Origin: Medicago truncatula
Lineage: Eukaryota > Streptophyta > Magnoliopsida > Fabales > Fabaceae
Length of the DNA stretch: 64,000 nt
Assembly: GCF_003473485.1 (NCBI RefSeq)
Contig: NC_053048.1
Location: 34,716,755-34,780,754 of the forward strand
Direction: 5' to 3'
Shown piece by piece: positions 11,639 through 24,050 of the stretch (position 1 is its first letter; each line of letters opens with the position of its first letter). Under the pieces are notes generated by a model. That model was not told the origin of the DNA, ran no database searches, and saw only the letters and a program-made list of their open reading frames with translations. A program made the position numbers and the translations under genes.

Positions 11639-14600
11639 CTAGTCCACCTTGTAATTTTGGGAGTTGAAAGTGTAAGTAGGGGATATTTTCTCATACATCC
11701 TTTTTTTGTATTGGTACCCCTGCAAATATAATATAAGTAATATTGCTGTGTTCATTAGCATTTGGTAAAAACAAATACAGTTATTTTAAGAGAAATGGTA
11801 TATGTATAATTATTTTTTGACAACTTTCTATCTCCATATTTACATTATGTTTTTATTTTTTCTCTCTATTACATTAGTTTTTGTGTTAATACCTCATTTT
11901 CTTTGTAAATTATGATTGTCCCAAAATTATCATTCAAATAGTTGTTCAAATAAAACAACTCTTATTTTAAAGTAAAATAAAATAAATAAATAAAATAGAA
12001 GATGATGGCTACCTTTATTGTCCCATAAATGTAATCACAATAGGTAAATACTGAGGCAAAGTTGCCCTGACTTCTTCCACCAACATAATGATGGTAGTCA
12101 TGGTATGCAGGACCTCCGTAGAATGGTATATACTTTGTAGGACTCCAAGGTAATTCATACCTATAAATATTAACACGTTACAAGATGGCTAAGATTTAGG
12201 TCATAAAAAAAGGCTAAGATGTATGAAAATGCTAAATGACAAGTGTTAGTCTTGTTAGTTTTATGTTAACCGTTAGGGTCAGTTTTGTATAAGTGCAATA
12301 AGACCTTTGACTCATGTATTTAACTACAACTTAATTATTTGTCACTATAAGTAATATTGAACTTTTTTTCAATTATTTTTAAATGAAAATTGTCAAGATT
12401 ATAACGAGGCCTCCGAATTATCGGAACTACCGTGCTGATGGTGGGGATTGAATCAACGACACTCCCACCAACATAATGATGGTAGTCATGGTATGCATGA
12501 CCTCTGTGAAATGGTATATACTTTGTATCGTAAGACTTAGGGATGTGAATAGGTCAGGTCGGCCTACATGGGCCTATGGCCTAGCCTACGATAGGCCAGG
12601 CCAGACCATACTTTTTTCTTAAATAGAGAAGGTCTAGGCTTTTTTAGAAGCCTATTTAGCTTAAAAGCCAAGTTATAGACCATTCAAAAAGCCTCTTAGG
12701 CCTACTAGGCCGGCCTATTTAAGTAAATATGAATAATATTATTTATTATTATATTATATTTTGTACTTTGAATTAAAATAAAAATTTATTAAGTTTTCCA
12801 GTAATTTAAGTTTATTAGTATGCATTAATCTTTTTTATATTTAAATGTATTATTATAAACTAGAATTGAAATATGATACAATATATAGTCAAATTTCCTA
12901 AAAACTCATGTTGATTATCAAAAGATTGTTTAATCTGATTCATATAATAATTTGATAGTCAATTTAAACTTAGAACACATTGCTTATTTAAAGATGTTCA
13001 CATGAAATAGGCTTTTAGCAGACCGTATCAGGCTTTCAGAATGCCAAGCTCAGTTCTAAAATGTAAGCCTATGATAGGCCGCAAGCCAGGCGTAGGCCTT
13101 CAAAAATTTGGCAGACCAGACTCAGGCTTTGCAAAGCCTAACTCGGCCTGGCCTATTCCCACCCTAGTAGGATTCCAAGGAAATTCATACCTATACATAT
13201 TAACATGTTATAAGATGGCTAGGATTTAGGTCATAAAAAAAGGCTAATATTCAGTAATATTACACAATAATAATGAATATATTTATATAGTTAATTACTT
13301 GAGAAATGATCAAACTCTTACCCACTATGTGTCTCAATGGCTTCAAGCTGTCGCAAAATGAACCATAACCAATAGGTTGTTATGTGCCCTGGAACTAGTG
13401 CTGGTCCAAGAAATGCAGGGAAACCTAGTATCAAAATCTCAGACCAATGGGCATAAGGAGCTGCAAGTGCAATAGGTGTTTTGTATTCATGGTGAACCTT
13501 GTGGATGTTATCAAATGCCCATTTGTTATGGAGCATCCTATGGAACCAGTAATTTACATAATCTTCAATAATAACGTAAACTATTAGGTGCCAAAACAAC
13601 TCCCAGCCAGATGGCAATGGCAAACCTGTTCTAATCCCAAGCCACTGAACAAAATTTATGGTAAAAAACTAATAAATCCGCAGTCAATATTTATAACATT
13701 TAATAGTGAAAACCATAAATAAGAGATCAAGGGTTTGTTTTGTGTAATAGGGTAAGAAAGGGATAAGACAACCTATCATATTTTATCATAATCATGGTTA
13801 ATTTGCCAATTTAACATACTATATATCCTTTAAATCATAGATCACCCACGACCTCCTTATCAAATTTATATTAACGATACATATTCTTTTAAAATTTATA
13901 TAGTATATTGCCTATTATATCAGTAAGTTATAAAACAATATTAATCGTAGGATCACAGTGGGATCATCCATATTGCCACACACTATATCTTTGCACAAAA
14001 GCTTAAGAATATTTCATTTTCCACCCTTATTACCTGGTTCGGATTATGAAATCCGAAATGTTGTAGGATGTTGGAGGGTGTTTTTAACGTGTTTCTATAT
14101 TATTCGAAGTCTATAATCCAAAATGTTGTTAAGCGTGCGAGAAGCCAGGAGGGTGGAAAAAGGAAAAAAGTTGTTCTTCTCCGATCACATTTTGCTCACT
14201 CCCAACTAAACTTCCCAAAATACCCTCACGTGACTTAAGTCACGTAAATATTAAACTCAACGTTGCTTAAGTCACATTAAAATACAACATACAAAACTTA
14301 AATCACGTTCAGAACACCGACGTAAGTTAACTCATTTGCTAACAAACATGCAATTTCTTTCTTTGCATATCAACATAAGAGGGTATAGTAGAGAGAGAGA
14401 GTACAATTAAGTCTTGGGTGATGATTCTTTGTCCGGTCTCTATCCACGGTTATTTTCTTTTACCCCTCGTGATCCCGTTAGCTCTTTTTTTTTTTTTGGC
14501 AAAACAAAATAGAAAACAATAAAATAAAGAGACATAGAAACTGTGACATAAGACCTGATCCAGGTATAACCTAAACGGGAGTACATCGGAAAAAAAAATA

Positions 14601-15624
14601 AAAAAAATAAATAAATAACAAAGTGGACTAACATGCGCACGGACACGAAACCAAGTTACAAAAAATATAATAAATGAACATTTGCAAAGAATATTTGGGT
14701 TTTAAATATGACGAATGAATCGACCGCCAACACGTCACCAAAATTCAAGTGTCAGCAGCTCTCTGAAAACAGTAGCAAGCATAAAAGCTCTTTCGAGTAT
14801 TAAAGATACCAGAGTGGAGGCAGACACGACATCTTGAAGACGGTACCAGAGTGGAGCCAGAGGCAGACACGATGTCTTGAAGTGTGCATATCTCAATAGA
14901 CCCGAAACATCAGAAAATCGAAGAGGTGCACCCATCAACCACCGAAAAAGAAAATGGGCCACCAATTGTGCGGAGGTTGAAATTCGTTTCACCATCATCG
15001 TCAAATCCTATATCATGGTTAGAAAATATTGGATTTGAGGGAGGAGGAGTAAGGCGGCGAGATTGTTTGTTTACTAGAGAGAGGGGAAGGCAATACGGTC
15101 TCATAAGTTTTTAAAATTTATCTGTTAACTAAGGGGGGTGTATTGAATTAGGATTTTAAAAGACTATTTTAATAAAATAAAATAAAAAGTCTTTAAAATT
15201 TTAAAAGACTGTGTGAGATTGTATTGATTTTGTGAGATTTTAAAGGATTTATCACACAGACTTTTAAGGATTTCAAAGAATTTTATATGATTTTAAAATT
15301 TCAAAGGATTCAATTGTGCATATTTAAAATTATGTCAGCACTTACAAATCTTTTAAAAAAAATATATTGTGTCAGCCATTACAAATCGGTCGAGTTACAT
15401 GAGTTTACCAAGTGTTAACTCAGTCAAACTCGTTAAACCTTCCAATTTTACCAGAAACCGATTTTACATCAGAGTTAACACGATTTTTGTACATAAAAAC
15501 GTAAACTCGGTAATCTCAGAGAGTTAACACTCGATTTGCGGAACATTGATTACGACATACTCTCTATCATAATATTCTCAATACAATTTTTTTTTTTATG
15601 AGATAGAGAGAGGGAGAGAGGGGG

Positions 15625-15677
<53 letters not shown>

Positions 15678-16805
15678 GAAAGAGATAGTAACTTGTAAAA
15701 GAAAAACAATCTCAAGAAATCTCATCTTTTCATGAAAGACTTTTTATTGTTAAAATTACACTACAAAATCCCACAAAATCCATCAAAATCCAATTTATTA
15801 AACAATCCTTTGAAATTTGAATAATTTTGAATACCACAAGACTTTTTTTAAGTGATGAAAAGTCTTGATTGAATATCTCAAGACTTTTTTAAAATGACAA
15901 AAAGTCTTGATTGAATACCACAAGACTTTTTTAAGTTGCAAAAAATCTTAATTGAATACCACAAAACTTTTTAATAATTAAAAAAGTCTTTTAAAATTCC
16001 ATAGAATCCTAATCCAACCCCTAAATTTTTATGAAAAAATGATTTATCAATACTCCAATCGAATTATTGATATCTGATAAGAACTATTTAGTAAAATTAT
16101 TGCAATCATGATAAATCTTTTTCTATCTAATCTTTATAAAAATACTCAAAATGAAATAAAGAGTAAGTTCAATTGTGCTTAATTTTAGCCATGAATAATT
16201 CTAGCAAATCCATTTTAATACACTTCTTTTTAACTTTTATTCTCTTATTAGATGAAATACACATGAGTCTGACCACTTTACCGAAAACCTATTTCTAAAG
16301 TGGTGTGATCTGTATGTATATTACTTAATAAGATAGCAAATATTAGAAGGAAAAAAAAAAAAGTTAAAGTATTACCATTATTCTTTCAACGATTATAAGA
16401 TAAAAGTTTAACTTAATGATTGAACTGATTAATTTTGCATTGTCTACAAGAAATATATAAACTAGGATTGCATACCTTAATGGTAGGATAAGAAATGATT
16501 TGAAGAGGACCCACTGCAATGATAAATGTCCACATAACATATTTGTAGCACTTGAACATTTCCAATAATGTCTTATTCACCGAAGGTTGAATCTTGTATT
16601 TGTTCAACTTTTTGTATCCACTAAGCTCGATCAATACGAATGGAATAGGAGCTATAGAATAAAACAAACACAAGAATAGAGTGTTGTGGCAATGAAGAAC
16701 AAAATCAGTTTTTTTGGCAGAGTAATTGAACCATAATGTCTCGGCAAAAGTGAGATTTCTTCCAAGTGCATGTTTTGATTCATCAAGGGTTTGGTATGGA
16801 AGCAT
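11639..16805 (-). CDS. SMO1: Sterol 4-alpha-methyl oxidase, SMO1 type
   Basis: Four exons on the minus strand, 16805-16476, 13644-13322, 12160-12013 and 11719-11639, join in frame to 293 residues; the family is about 300. The enzyme is an ER membrane di-iron oxidase that removes C-4 methyl groups from sterol precursors with NADPH, cytochrome b5 and O2. The three histidine boxes of the fatty acid hydroxylase superfamily are present: HRMLH, HKVHH and HDYHH. ALGRNLT near the N-terminus and the stretch SPTKYIPFYGG match SMO1 rather than SMO2 proteins. Hydrophobic segments lie at about 36-60 and 92-105. The last exon begins GYQYKKRMYEKI, the equivalent of the family's GYRYQKK segment. It is short, but the TTTGCAG acceptor and the frame fit. 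A TATA motif lies about 105 bp upstream. Confidence 0.93.
12465..13200 (-). pseudogene. Duplicate of SMO1 exon 3, split by a transposon
   Basis: Sequence matching exon 3 and its 5' intron edge (12079-12225) recurs in intron 2, as 12465-12530 and 13167-13235. The copy covers the codons for the HDYHH histidine box. It is interrupted by a 629-bp hAT-like element, and only part of exon 3 was duplicated. Splicing into it could not give a functional protein. Confidence 0.85.
12538..13166. mobile_element. hAT-like non-autonomous element
   Basis: The termini TAGGGATGTGAATAGG and CCTATTCCCACCCTA are inverted repeats of the hAT MITE type. The flanking 8-mers GTAAGACT (12530-12537) and GTAGGATT (13167-13174) look like an aged 8-bp target duplication. 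The interior is rich in GGCCTA and AGGCCT motifs and has no long reading frame. Confidence 0.8.
14807..14880. repeat. Short tandem duplication
   Basis: A unit of about 37 bp, TACCAGAGTGGAGGCAGACA and onward to CATCTTGAAG, is followed by a slightly diverged second copy. It lies in SMO1 intron 1. Confidence 0.75.
15133..16021. mobile_element. PIF/Harbinger-like non-autonomous element
   Basis: The 889-bp element is flanked by TAA at 15130-15132 and 16022-16024, the three-base duplication typical of this superfamily. The ends are inverted: GGGGGGTGTATTGAATTAGG at the left, and AATCCTAATCCAACCCC at the right. The interior repeats AAGACTTTTT and TTTTAAAGGATTT motifs and contains an (AG)n run. It lies in SMO1 intron 1. 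Confidence 0.8.
15627..15671. repeat. (AG)n microsatellite
   Basis: About 22 uninterrupted AG units inside the Harbinger-like element. Confidence 0.95.
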
Positions 16806-16909
16806 AGTGAGAAAAGTTGGAGGAAAAAGTGGAGGAGTAAGGAGATGACCAAGAGAAATAGAATTTTGGAAGTTTATAAGGAAGGAGAGATGTGTAACTA
16901 AGTAAGATT

Positions 16910-16916
16910 ATTTATA
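16910..16916 (-). promoter_or_regulatory. TATA box of SMO1
   Basis: TATAAAT on the minus strand, about 105 bp upstream of the ATG at 16805. Confidence 0.5.
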
Positions 16917-17020
16917 GTTGTTTAAAATATGATTTTATATACGAAAATCATTCTTAGACACCCAAATTTTAATCTATTGGTAGGGAAAAAACAAAGAGAG
17001 CCCTATATATATATATATAT

Positions 17021-17529
17021 GGATTAATATGTTTTTGGTCCCTATAAATATGTTAACTTTTCGTTTTAGTCCCTCTAAAAAACTTCTTCAAGTTTTAGTC
17101 CCTACAAAATTTCACTTTTTGTCCCTTTTTTAAATTAAACTCATATGTAGAATTCATATTTTCTATAATAAAATTTTACAGAAAATTCATAATATTATAA
17201 GAATCTCTAAAAAAAAATTAGAATTTTTTAATAAGACATGAATTTTTATATTTTTGACGGTTAAAAATTCGTATTTAATTTGTGTTTTGTTAAAATAAAA
17301 AAAAAATTGGGAAAATATTTTAAAATATTCTACACATTTCAGCACAGTTTTATTAAAAAAAAATACAAAAATTAATTTAAAAATAGGGACCAAAAGTAGT
17401 GATTGAAAATTTTATAGGGACCAAAAGTATTGATTGAAAATTTTATAAAGACTAAAAGTGGAAGAAAAAATTTAAAAAGACTAAAACGAAAAGTTTATAT
17501 ATTTATAAGGATCAAAAACATATTTAACC
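17021..17529. mobile_element. Foldback MITE with GGTCC/GGACC repeats
   Basis: The ends GGATTAATATGTTTTTGGTC and GATCAAAAACATATTTAACC are inverted. Inside, TTTTAGTCCCT on the left answers AGGGACCAAAA on the right. It inserted within a run of TA repeats, so the target duplication is ambiguous. Confidence 0.75.
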
Positions 17530-19118
17530 ATATATATATATATATATTAAGGTAGTGATGTGACAGTAAGATAGAGATAAAGAAAAAAAATGTATAAGAA
17601 AATTGAGTTGTATAAATATAAGTGCTCTTTTATATATTATTGTTTAGAGAAATAATATTTGAACATTCATGTTGTGACAACTTTTGCAACAACTTTCTCT
17701 CTTATACTCACATTATTTTTTACTTTATCTCTCTATTGCTTTGGTTTTCGTGCAAATACCAACTTTTTCTTTGTAAATTATGGTTGTCCCAAAAGTTGTC
17801 AACCAAATGGTTGTTCAATTAACACTCCTCTATTGTTTACTAGTGTTTTTGTTAAACAACAAAACTAGTTTTGATTATTACAAGTAGGATCAAATCAGAA
17901 ATCTTAGGATATGTTGTGCAATCTTTTTTTAGAAAGTGTATGAATGTTCATCATATTCATAGGTTGCTTTATAAACAAGATAAAGTTGTGTATGAAAATA
18001 ATTGTCTTTCGATAGAGGAAAAATACAGAAAATGCAAGCAAAAGACTTAAAAGTTTAGAACGCGTAAACTTGAAGAAAAGGTAAATTGCATTGCATTAAT
18101 GTAAATGTAGTTTCACAAATCAGATTACATACATCTTATATGACTCTTTTCTATAGGTATTTCGAGTGTTAGAATTTTATAAATGATTTGTGACCCTTTT
18201 TTCATATGAAAAGCTACTATCTATACATGGAAGAAATAACTTGAAAAAGCTAAAACTGCTACGGGTTACCCTTCCTCGATCAGAAAATTGCATGTCTCCC
18301 ACATCTTAATAAGAAACTGCTGTTTTTGAATCATGAGTGGTGAAAGTATTGTAAACTTATCTGAATTTACCCCTGATCTGAATTGTCTTTTAATTCTCCA
18401 CCCTATTTGTTAAGCTCCTGCGATTTCCAAATTTACCCTTCTCTGAATCGTACAATTTGAACGAGATTTCTAATGAGTTGTGTATTTTTTTTTTATTATA
18501 CATTCGAATTGACCAAACCTGAAGCAATAGGGGACAACAAAAAGTAGAAACCAAACGGAAAATACCATAATAAGAAAATGATGTTGCAATTACTTCACTA
18601 ATCATATATATTTTCACTGATCATTGCGGAGTTTGTGGCATAATCCTCATCATCGTGTATCTTTTCCATACCACATGGTTTTTTACGGTGTACATCAAGT
18701 TTACTATACAAACACATTCTATAAAAATATGTTAATTTTTTTTTTTTGGTTACAATAATATATATATATATGTTAATTAACATGTCTCTCCTTTGAGATA
18801 TTTTTCCCATTGACTATGATATTTACACGAATGAATTCAGATCACTAAATAAAATTGAAAAACAATAGTAATTATGTTACATGCACGAAATGATTTAGAT
18901 TCACAAATTCAATGGACATGACTCAATGATTTGGTCGTATAGTCCGTCTTTTAACGGAAAAATATTTTATAGAATCCAAATCCGCTCAATAAACTATTAC
19001 TCTTTTTTATAGTGTTGTGCAATAAGAAAACTCATTTGTGAAAAGAAAAAAAAAACATTAATTGTTTCCATTGGTGCTAGGTCTACACTTCTTACATGAG
19101 TCAGAGAGGTAGAGCATA
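17530..19118. other. Non-coding AT-rich spacer
   Basis: No credible gene. Open frames near 17620-17870 and 18390-18810 are AT-rich and have no recognisable motifs. Confidence 0.5.
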
Positions 19119-19252
19119 CTCCTTTCAGTTTCAAATGTAAGCAACTTTTCACTTTTTAAGTTCGTCCAACAAATGATGTATGTGATTTGTAATATGGATC
19201 ACATACATCATTTATTGATTGAAAAATTGTTTACATTTGATACAGGAGAGAG
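19119..19252. mobile_element. Stowaway-like MITE
   Basis: CTCCTTTCAGTTTCAAATGT at the left is mirrored by ACATTTGATACAGGAGAGAG at the right. TA flanks lie at 19117-19118 and 19253-19254. The interior is palindromic. Confidence 0.8.
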
Positions 19253-19372
19253 TATGTGATTTCCTTCACCTATTTATGACCCATACATGTCGAGATGGAC
19301 TTTATGGTGTATGTTTAACTCCTATACGATCAAGATAAATGGTGGTCCAAGACTCAACATTGTTGCCAAGTA

Positions 19373-19545
19373 CTCCATCCGATCACATTTATAAGCAAAA
19401 ATGTATTTTTTAGGTACATTGAATACATAATGTATCTGGTCTATATATTGACCAAAATGTATTTGGTCTATATATTGACCAAATACATTAAGTATTGAAT
19501 GAATCTAAAAAGTGTTTTTTTGCTTATAAATGTAACCGGAGGGAG
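19373..19545. mobile_element. Stowaway-like MITE
   Basis: CTCCATCCGATCACATTTAT and ATAAATGTAACCGGAGGGAG are inverted ends with TA on both sides. The centre holds a direct repeat of TGTATYTGGTCTATATATTG. Confidence 0.85.
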
Positions 19546-19683
19546 TACTAGTGGTGTAGCAATAACCATACCAGAATTTAATGTGTCTGGATTTATCAAT
19601 TCATCAGATGTTAAATACTAGAACATGTTTAATGTTGTTTATAATTAGAGACTATTTTAACTAGCAGAGTGCATAATCAAATA

Positions 19684-19925
19684 CTCCCTTCATCCCAATT
19701 TTTTTTTTTTTTTTTTTGCAAATTACTAGATGTATTTATTATGTTTTTCCTAAACATATTCATAATTAATACTGCTAACTTGTCTTGAAATATGAAAAGT
19801 TAAATTTAATACAAATACAAACAAAAAAACCATTTGGTAATATTAACACACAAATATTGCACTAAGAGATTTTCTTAACAAATGTGAAAAATTCAAAGAG
19901 TGTTTACAAACTGGGACGAAGGAAG
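19684..19925. mobile_element. Stowaway-like MITE
   Basis: CTCCCTTCATCCCAATTTTT and AAACTGGGACGAAGGAAG are inverted ends with TA flanks at 19682-19683 and 19926-19927. It is a different subfamily from its two neighbours. Confidence 0.8.
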
Positions 19926-21357
19926 TATTATTTTAAAATTTTGTTACATTAAGTGACAATTTGCTCAAAAGAATAGTATTGGTTCATTAGTATTGTAAAT
20001 TAACACATAATAAGACATAAATGTTTTTTTTTAAAGTGACGTATAATAAACTATTGAAGGACTGTTACCAATAAAAAAAATTCCATTCAACCTATAATGT
20101 AACATGTTTCGTTATATCCTTTATTAGCCAAAGTTGATATAGGGATCATTTTAACTTGTTTGGTTGGTATTTCTCGCGCCTAAGTTGAAGCAAGAAAGGT
20201 GTAGAGGAATCTAAGCCCGTTAAAAGAGGCATTATAAGATCGAGATGTGTGCTTGTCTTGATGTTTATAGTCAGACGTATTCCCCAAGACAAGGGTGTCT
20301 ACAAGCCACCGACCAAGATGAACATGATTGTCTTGAATAGGCACCAAAGCATAAGAGGGTTTTGATTGCCCAACTCATAATCCCACTCTGTATCCCCTTT
20401 TACTTTTTAGGGAACATGTTAAGAACTTAAGGTTTGTATAAATAATATTTATTAATAAAATTTAATTTTTAACTTTTTGAACAATAAATTGACACAATTT
20501 TCAAAACAGAATTTTTAGGTTGAGTTTCTTAACATGTCCTTAAAGCACATGTTAACATTTTCTTAGTTTTCTTTAGGGATAAAGTGGGTGCCTATACTTC
20601 TTCTGATTTTAAATATAAGAGAGGATTATTTTTTCAAATTCATTGAATAAATGATGTATTTAATTTTTTTTTATGAAATGAGTAATTTATTATTTGAGAC
20701 ACTAGTTAATAGTGAATGACTTCTAAACTAGTTTTTAGCTGATAGCAATTAAATTAATTGATTGCATTTGTAGTGTTTGATAAAATTAGAGGTTGAAGTA
20801 GGTTATAAATATAAAATTACATAAAAAGTGTACATTTGATTAATAATTATTATTTCAATTGGTAAAATTAAGATCAAAAGAGATGCAAAAGATTGGCCAA
20901 GCAAATTTAGATAGTATGTAGCAGTTAAATTTATTATTGGACACCAACAGAATTAGCTTCCAAATCCACCATCGTGTAGCTAAAATCTTCTAGCTATATT
21001 ATATACCTTTGTTTTGACTTTTATTTTAACGGTAAAAAAAAGTGGTTTGATGGTTTCAAATTCCAATTTCTTAATCCAAAATTATTTGTTAGGATGAAGG
21101 GTGTTTTAGGTAGTTCATGTGTTAATATTTATGATTGTGATTGATCGACCAAGTATCCCCATTTAATCTTAAAAAAAAAAAAAAAAAAAAAATCCCCATT
21201 TAAGAGTATAAATCATATTGTGGGGTATAAAGTCAAATTTGTAATCAATTGGTGTATGAGCCTAGTTCATAGTGGTTTATCTCAACAATTTAGGCCCACT
21301 TTTATGGGCTCAACAAAAAAAAGCACCGAAAAAAAAAACAAATTTATGAAAAAAAAT
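19926..21357. other. Spacer, no gene seen
   Basis: Around 20160-20400 the base composition is less AT-biased and resembles old transposon coding sequence, but I recognise no motif. The rest is AT-rich, with an A tract near 21170-21190. Confidence 0.4.
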
Positions 21358-21429
21358 CGCCGCTGCCGGGGATCGAACCCGGGTCACCCGCGTGACAGGC
21401 GGGAATACTTACCACTATACTACAACGAC
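21358..21429 (-). tRNA. tRNA-Asp (anticodon GTC)
   Basis: Complete 72-nt cloverleaf on the minus strand. The acceptor is GTCGTTG with CAGCGGC, the D arm contains TAGTATAGTGGTAAGTA, the anticodon stem-loop is CCCGCCTGTCACGCGGG, and the T arm is CCCGGGTTCGATCCCCGG. The discriminator is G. There is no intron. Confidence 0.97.
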
Positions 21430-22194
21430 TTCAATGTTTTATGTGTTGTAACATTGAATATTATACTATAGTGTGTGTTTGGATGGAGTTTGCAAGCAAA
21501 AAAGCAAGTTTGGGGGATTTCCAAAGCAAAATTGCCATGATTTTTAAAAGCTAGCAATTGGAACTTTTGGGTTAACGTGGGTTGTTGTCGTGCTTTTACT
21601 GAAACGTGGGTAGAAAAACTCGGCACCAAACAGGCTAATAGTACAATTACTTTTAAATTCCATCGTGAGTTAATTGAAGAATGAGAATAAAGGCTAGAAA
21701 TAAAGGCAAGCATATTCTATTATTCTAAATTGAAATTTTCTTCTTCAAACTATGTTGTTAAATAATTATTTATTTATATTTTAACATTTGCTAGGTATAC
21801 ATACAAAATCGATCTAAGCTAAATAACCAGACTAACAACTCTTAAGTTTTAAGTAAACTTTATAAATCCTAAAATATTTCACAGAGGGCTAAGAAAAATA
21901 TATTTGAGTAGTACGTTGAATTAGACTATGATATATGCTTTGTAAAGAGAATATATGTTATCTATTAAAAAACGTTATTAAAAAAGAAACATAATTTATA
22001 ATTAACTGAGAAGTCTAACAGAATAGATTAGAACTTTCATAGTATGATAAACTAAAGTTCCAATCTTAGTCGCAAGACTCAACCATACTATTATACTAGT
22101 ATATGACGGTGTCTTAAATAAGATTACTCATAGTAGATAGAACTATTCAAATTTTCGATGAAAGAGGTGCACATAATTAATATTCAAAAGTGTT

Positions 22195-22198
<4 letters not shown>

Positions 22199-22248
<50 letters not shown>
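22199..22248. repeat. (TA)n microsatellite
   Basis: About 25 uninterrupted TA units. Confidence 0.97.
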
Positions 22249-22253
<5 letters not shown>

Positions 22254-23137
22254 AAGCAGAAAAGATTGATAAATATGATCGATTAGCTTATGTGAATCCT
22301 CTTTGTCTGTGTGATATTTATATTATTTTTATAAATTTGTGCTCTACCATATGCACAAGAATTGTTTTTCCTGTAAATATGTGTAACAATAAAGTTCAGA
22401 TCATTGGTTAATAAGCTATTATGGAATAGTAATTCAATTTTTTACTTTTTTTTTACAAAATAGTGATTCAAATTATGTTACCATAAATTAAATGAGCAAT
22501 GAAGTATATATACATTTTGATTTATGTGAGTATTGAGTATTTCTGCGAGTATTGAGTATTTATTTGGATGAATGGCATGATAGGTCATAGTTAGAGAGAA
22601 TTATTCTAGTTAAGCCACTTCAAGATTATAGTAATCAATTTCAAATTTTAATGATATTGATTGTAATATTTTATTATATTGATTAAATAATTTTAGTGGT
22701 ACTTTTATGAATTATTCATTTTTAGAATTTATACTAGAATAAAAAATATAAAAAAAAAAAAAAATGAATAAGTTTCAGTGACACCGCAACCGTAGGTAGA
22801 TGTCCGTGATGTTTTTAAAGTGGTATCCTTAGAATTACCTACGGTTTTGTCTGTGGTAAAGGTGAAAAACATGCATTGACAGCCATTTGACAATGACAGA
22901 AGGATTTAACTACGGCTATTAACTCTATAGTGTTGGATTTCGGCCGTCGCTACAAGTCAAATTTTTTGTTAATTTCTTGTATTGATACAAATAAAGTATG
23001 GGTTGAGCCCGGACATATGCCCAAGCTCGCCGGATGGTAAAACCGCCCCTGCCATGAATCAACATGCCATTAGTCACTGAATTCTCGATATGAACTCTAC
23101 CAGTAATAAACACCAATGGTTATTCCCATGAAGGTAA
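22249..23137. other. Spacer with a possible transposon end
   Basis: From about 22770 the composition rises to near-balanced. An open minus-strand frame at 22925-23116 includes HGRGGFTIRRAWAYVRAQP, which I do not recognise. It could belong to the adjacent LINE or to a captured fragment. Confidence 0.35.
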
Positions 23138-23531
23138 TTATGGCGTCATCTCATCCTTCAAAATAGACATTCCCAGAGACTTAAAAGGGAAGGTACCTAA
23201 GTTGAAACCTATAAGGTTAACAATTTGAGCAAATCTGGAATGTGAAATTGTACTTAAATAGATAATTGACTTATTAGCATATTTGATAACTTGACCAAAA
23301 GCTAATGCATAAGTTGTGGATAAATGTCTAAGGGACTCAATACAAGAAGAATTTCCCTTTGCAAAAGACCATGATGTCATCTGCATGTAGAGTGTGAGAT
23401 GGAAATTGTGCATTCTCGATGCCCTTGATAAGATCTAATTTTCCTTCTTTAACAAGTTTGAAAATGTCTCTGCTTAGAACATTTTCTGCAGTACAAAAGA
23501 GCAAGGATGATAAAGGGTCATAGTGTCTCAC
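23138..23531 (-). pseudogene. LINE reverse transcriptase fragment (inverted part)
   Basis: The minus strand reads DPLSSLLFCTAENVLSRDIF, then HTLHADDIMVFCKGK. These are the QGDPLSPLLF and Y-A-D-D catalytic boxes of non-LTR reverse transcriptases. In a shifted frame it continues with INLIGF-like sequence (IVNLIGFNLGTFPFKSLGM), the next conserved block. At least one frameshift is needed. The orientation is opposite to the LINE 3' end that follows. Confidence 0.8.
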
Positions 23532-23734
23532 CCCTCATAATGGTTTGCTTCAATATATTAATAGGAGACTTAGTTGAAAATGTTAAACATGTTACCCTTC
23601 AAGGAATGGAAATCACTTACGTTGGTGTGAAAATGGATCCTTTTCAGTTTTTTTCTCAATTTTTACCTTTCAACGCTGAATCAATATTTCTCTCTTTTTC
23701 TTCTTCTGTCAAATTCTAATACTCTTTTTTTTTT

Positions 23735-24050
23735 CATGGATCATTTGGACTGACCGTAATCAAAGGTTGTTTAACAATATAGGTAGCTCCATCGATCAGT
23801 TGTTGGATAAAGTAAAGCGGTACTCTTTTTGGTGGCTAAAAGCTAACAATGTTGTTTTTGTTTTTGGTTTCCATTTGTGGTGGTCAAGTCCTTTGGCTTG
23901 TTACCTGGCTAATTTTTGACATTGCATATTTGTAATTATTTGAGGTCTCCTTGGTACATCTTGTGCTTGAGAGAGCTCATAGTTTGTTAATATGTAAGTT
24001 CTATTTTTGATTGTTCATAAAAAAATATTTTTTTTTTTTTATATATTTCA
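23735..24050 (+). mobile_element. LINE 3' end with A-rich tail
   Basis: The plus strand reads WIIWTDRNQRLFNN, then IDQLLDKVKRYSFWWLKA and HLWWSSPLA. This W-x-x-W-x-x-R-N...F-N and L-x-K-V-K...W-L-K pattern is the C-terminus of plant L1-like LINEs. About 90 bp of 3' UTR and a T/A-rich tail follow. Together with the inverted fragment to its left it is probably one insertion. Confidence 0.75.

Noticed and set aside
14884-15114. 76-codon open frame in SMO1 intron 1 (PSTTEKENGPPIVRRL)
   Set aside because: Moderately GC-balanced, but no domain is recognisable and the opposite strand is also open. Probably transposon-derived.
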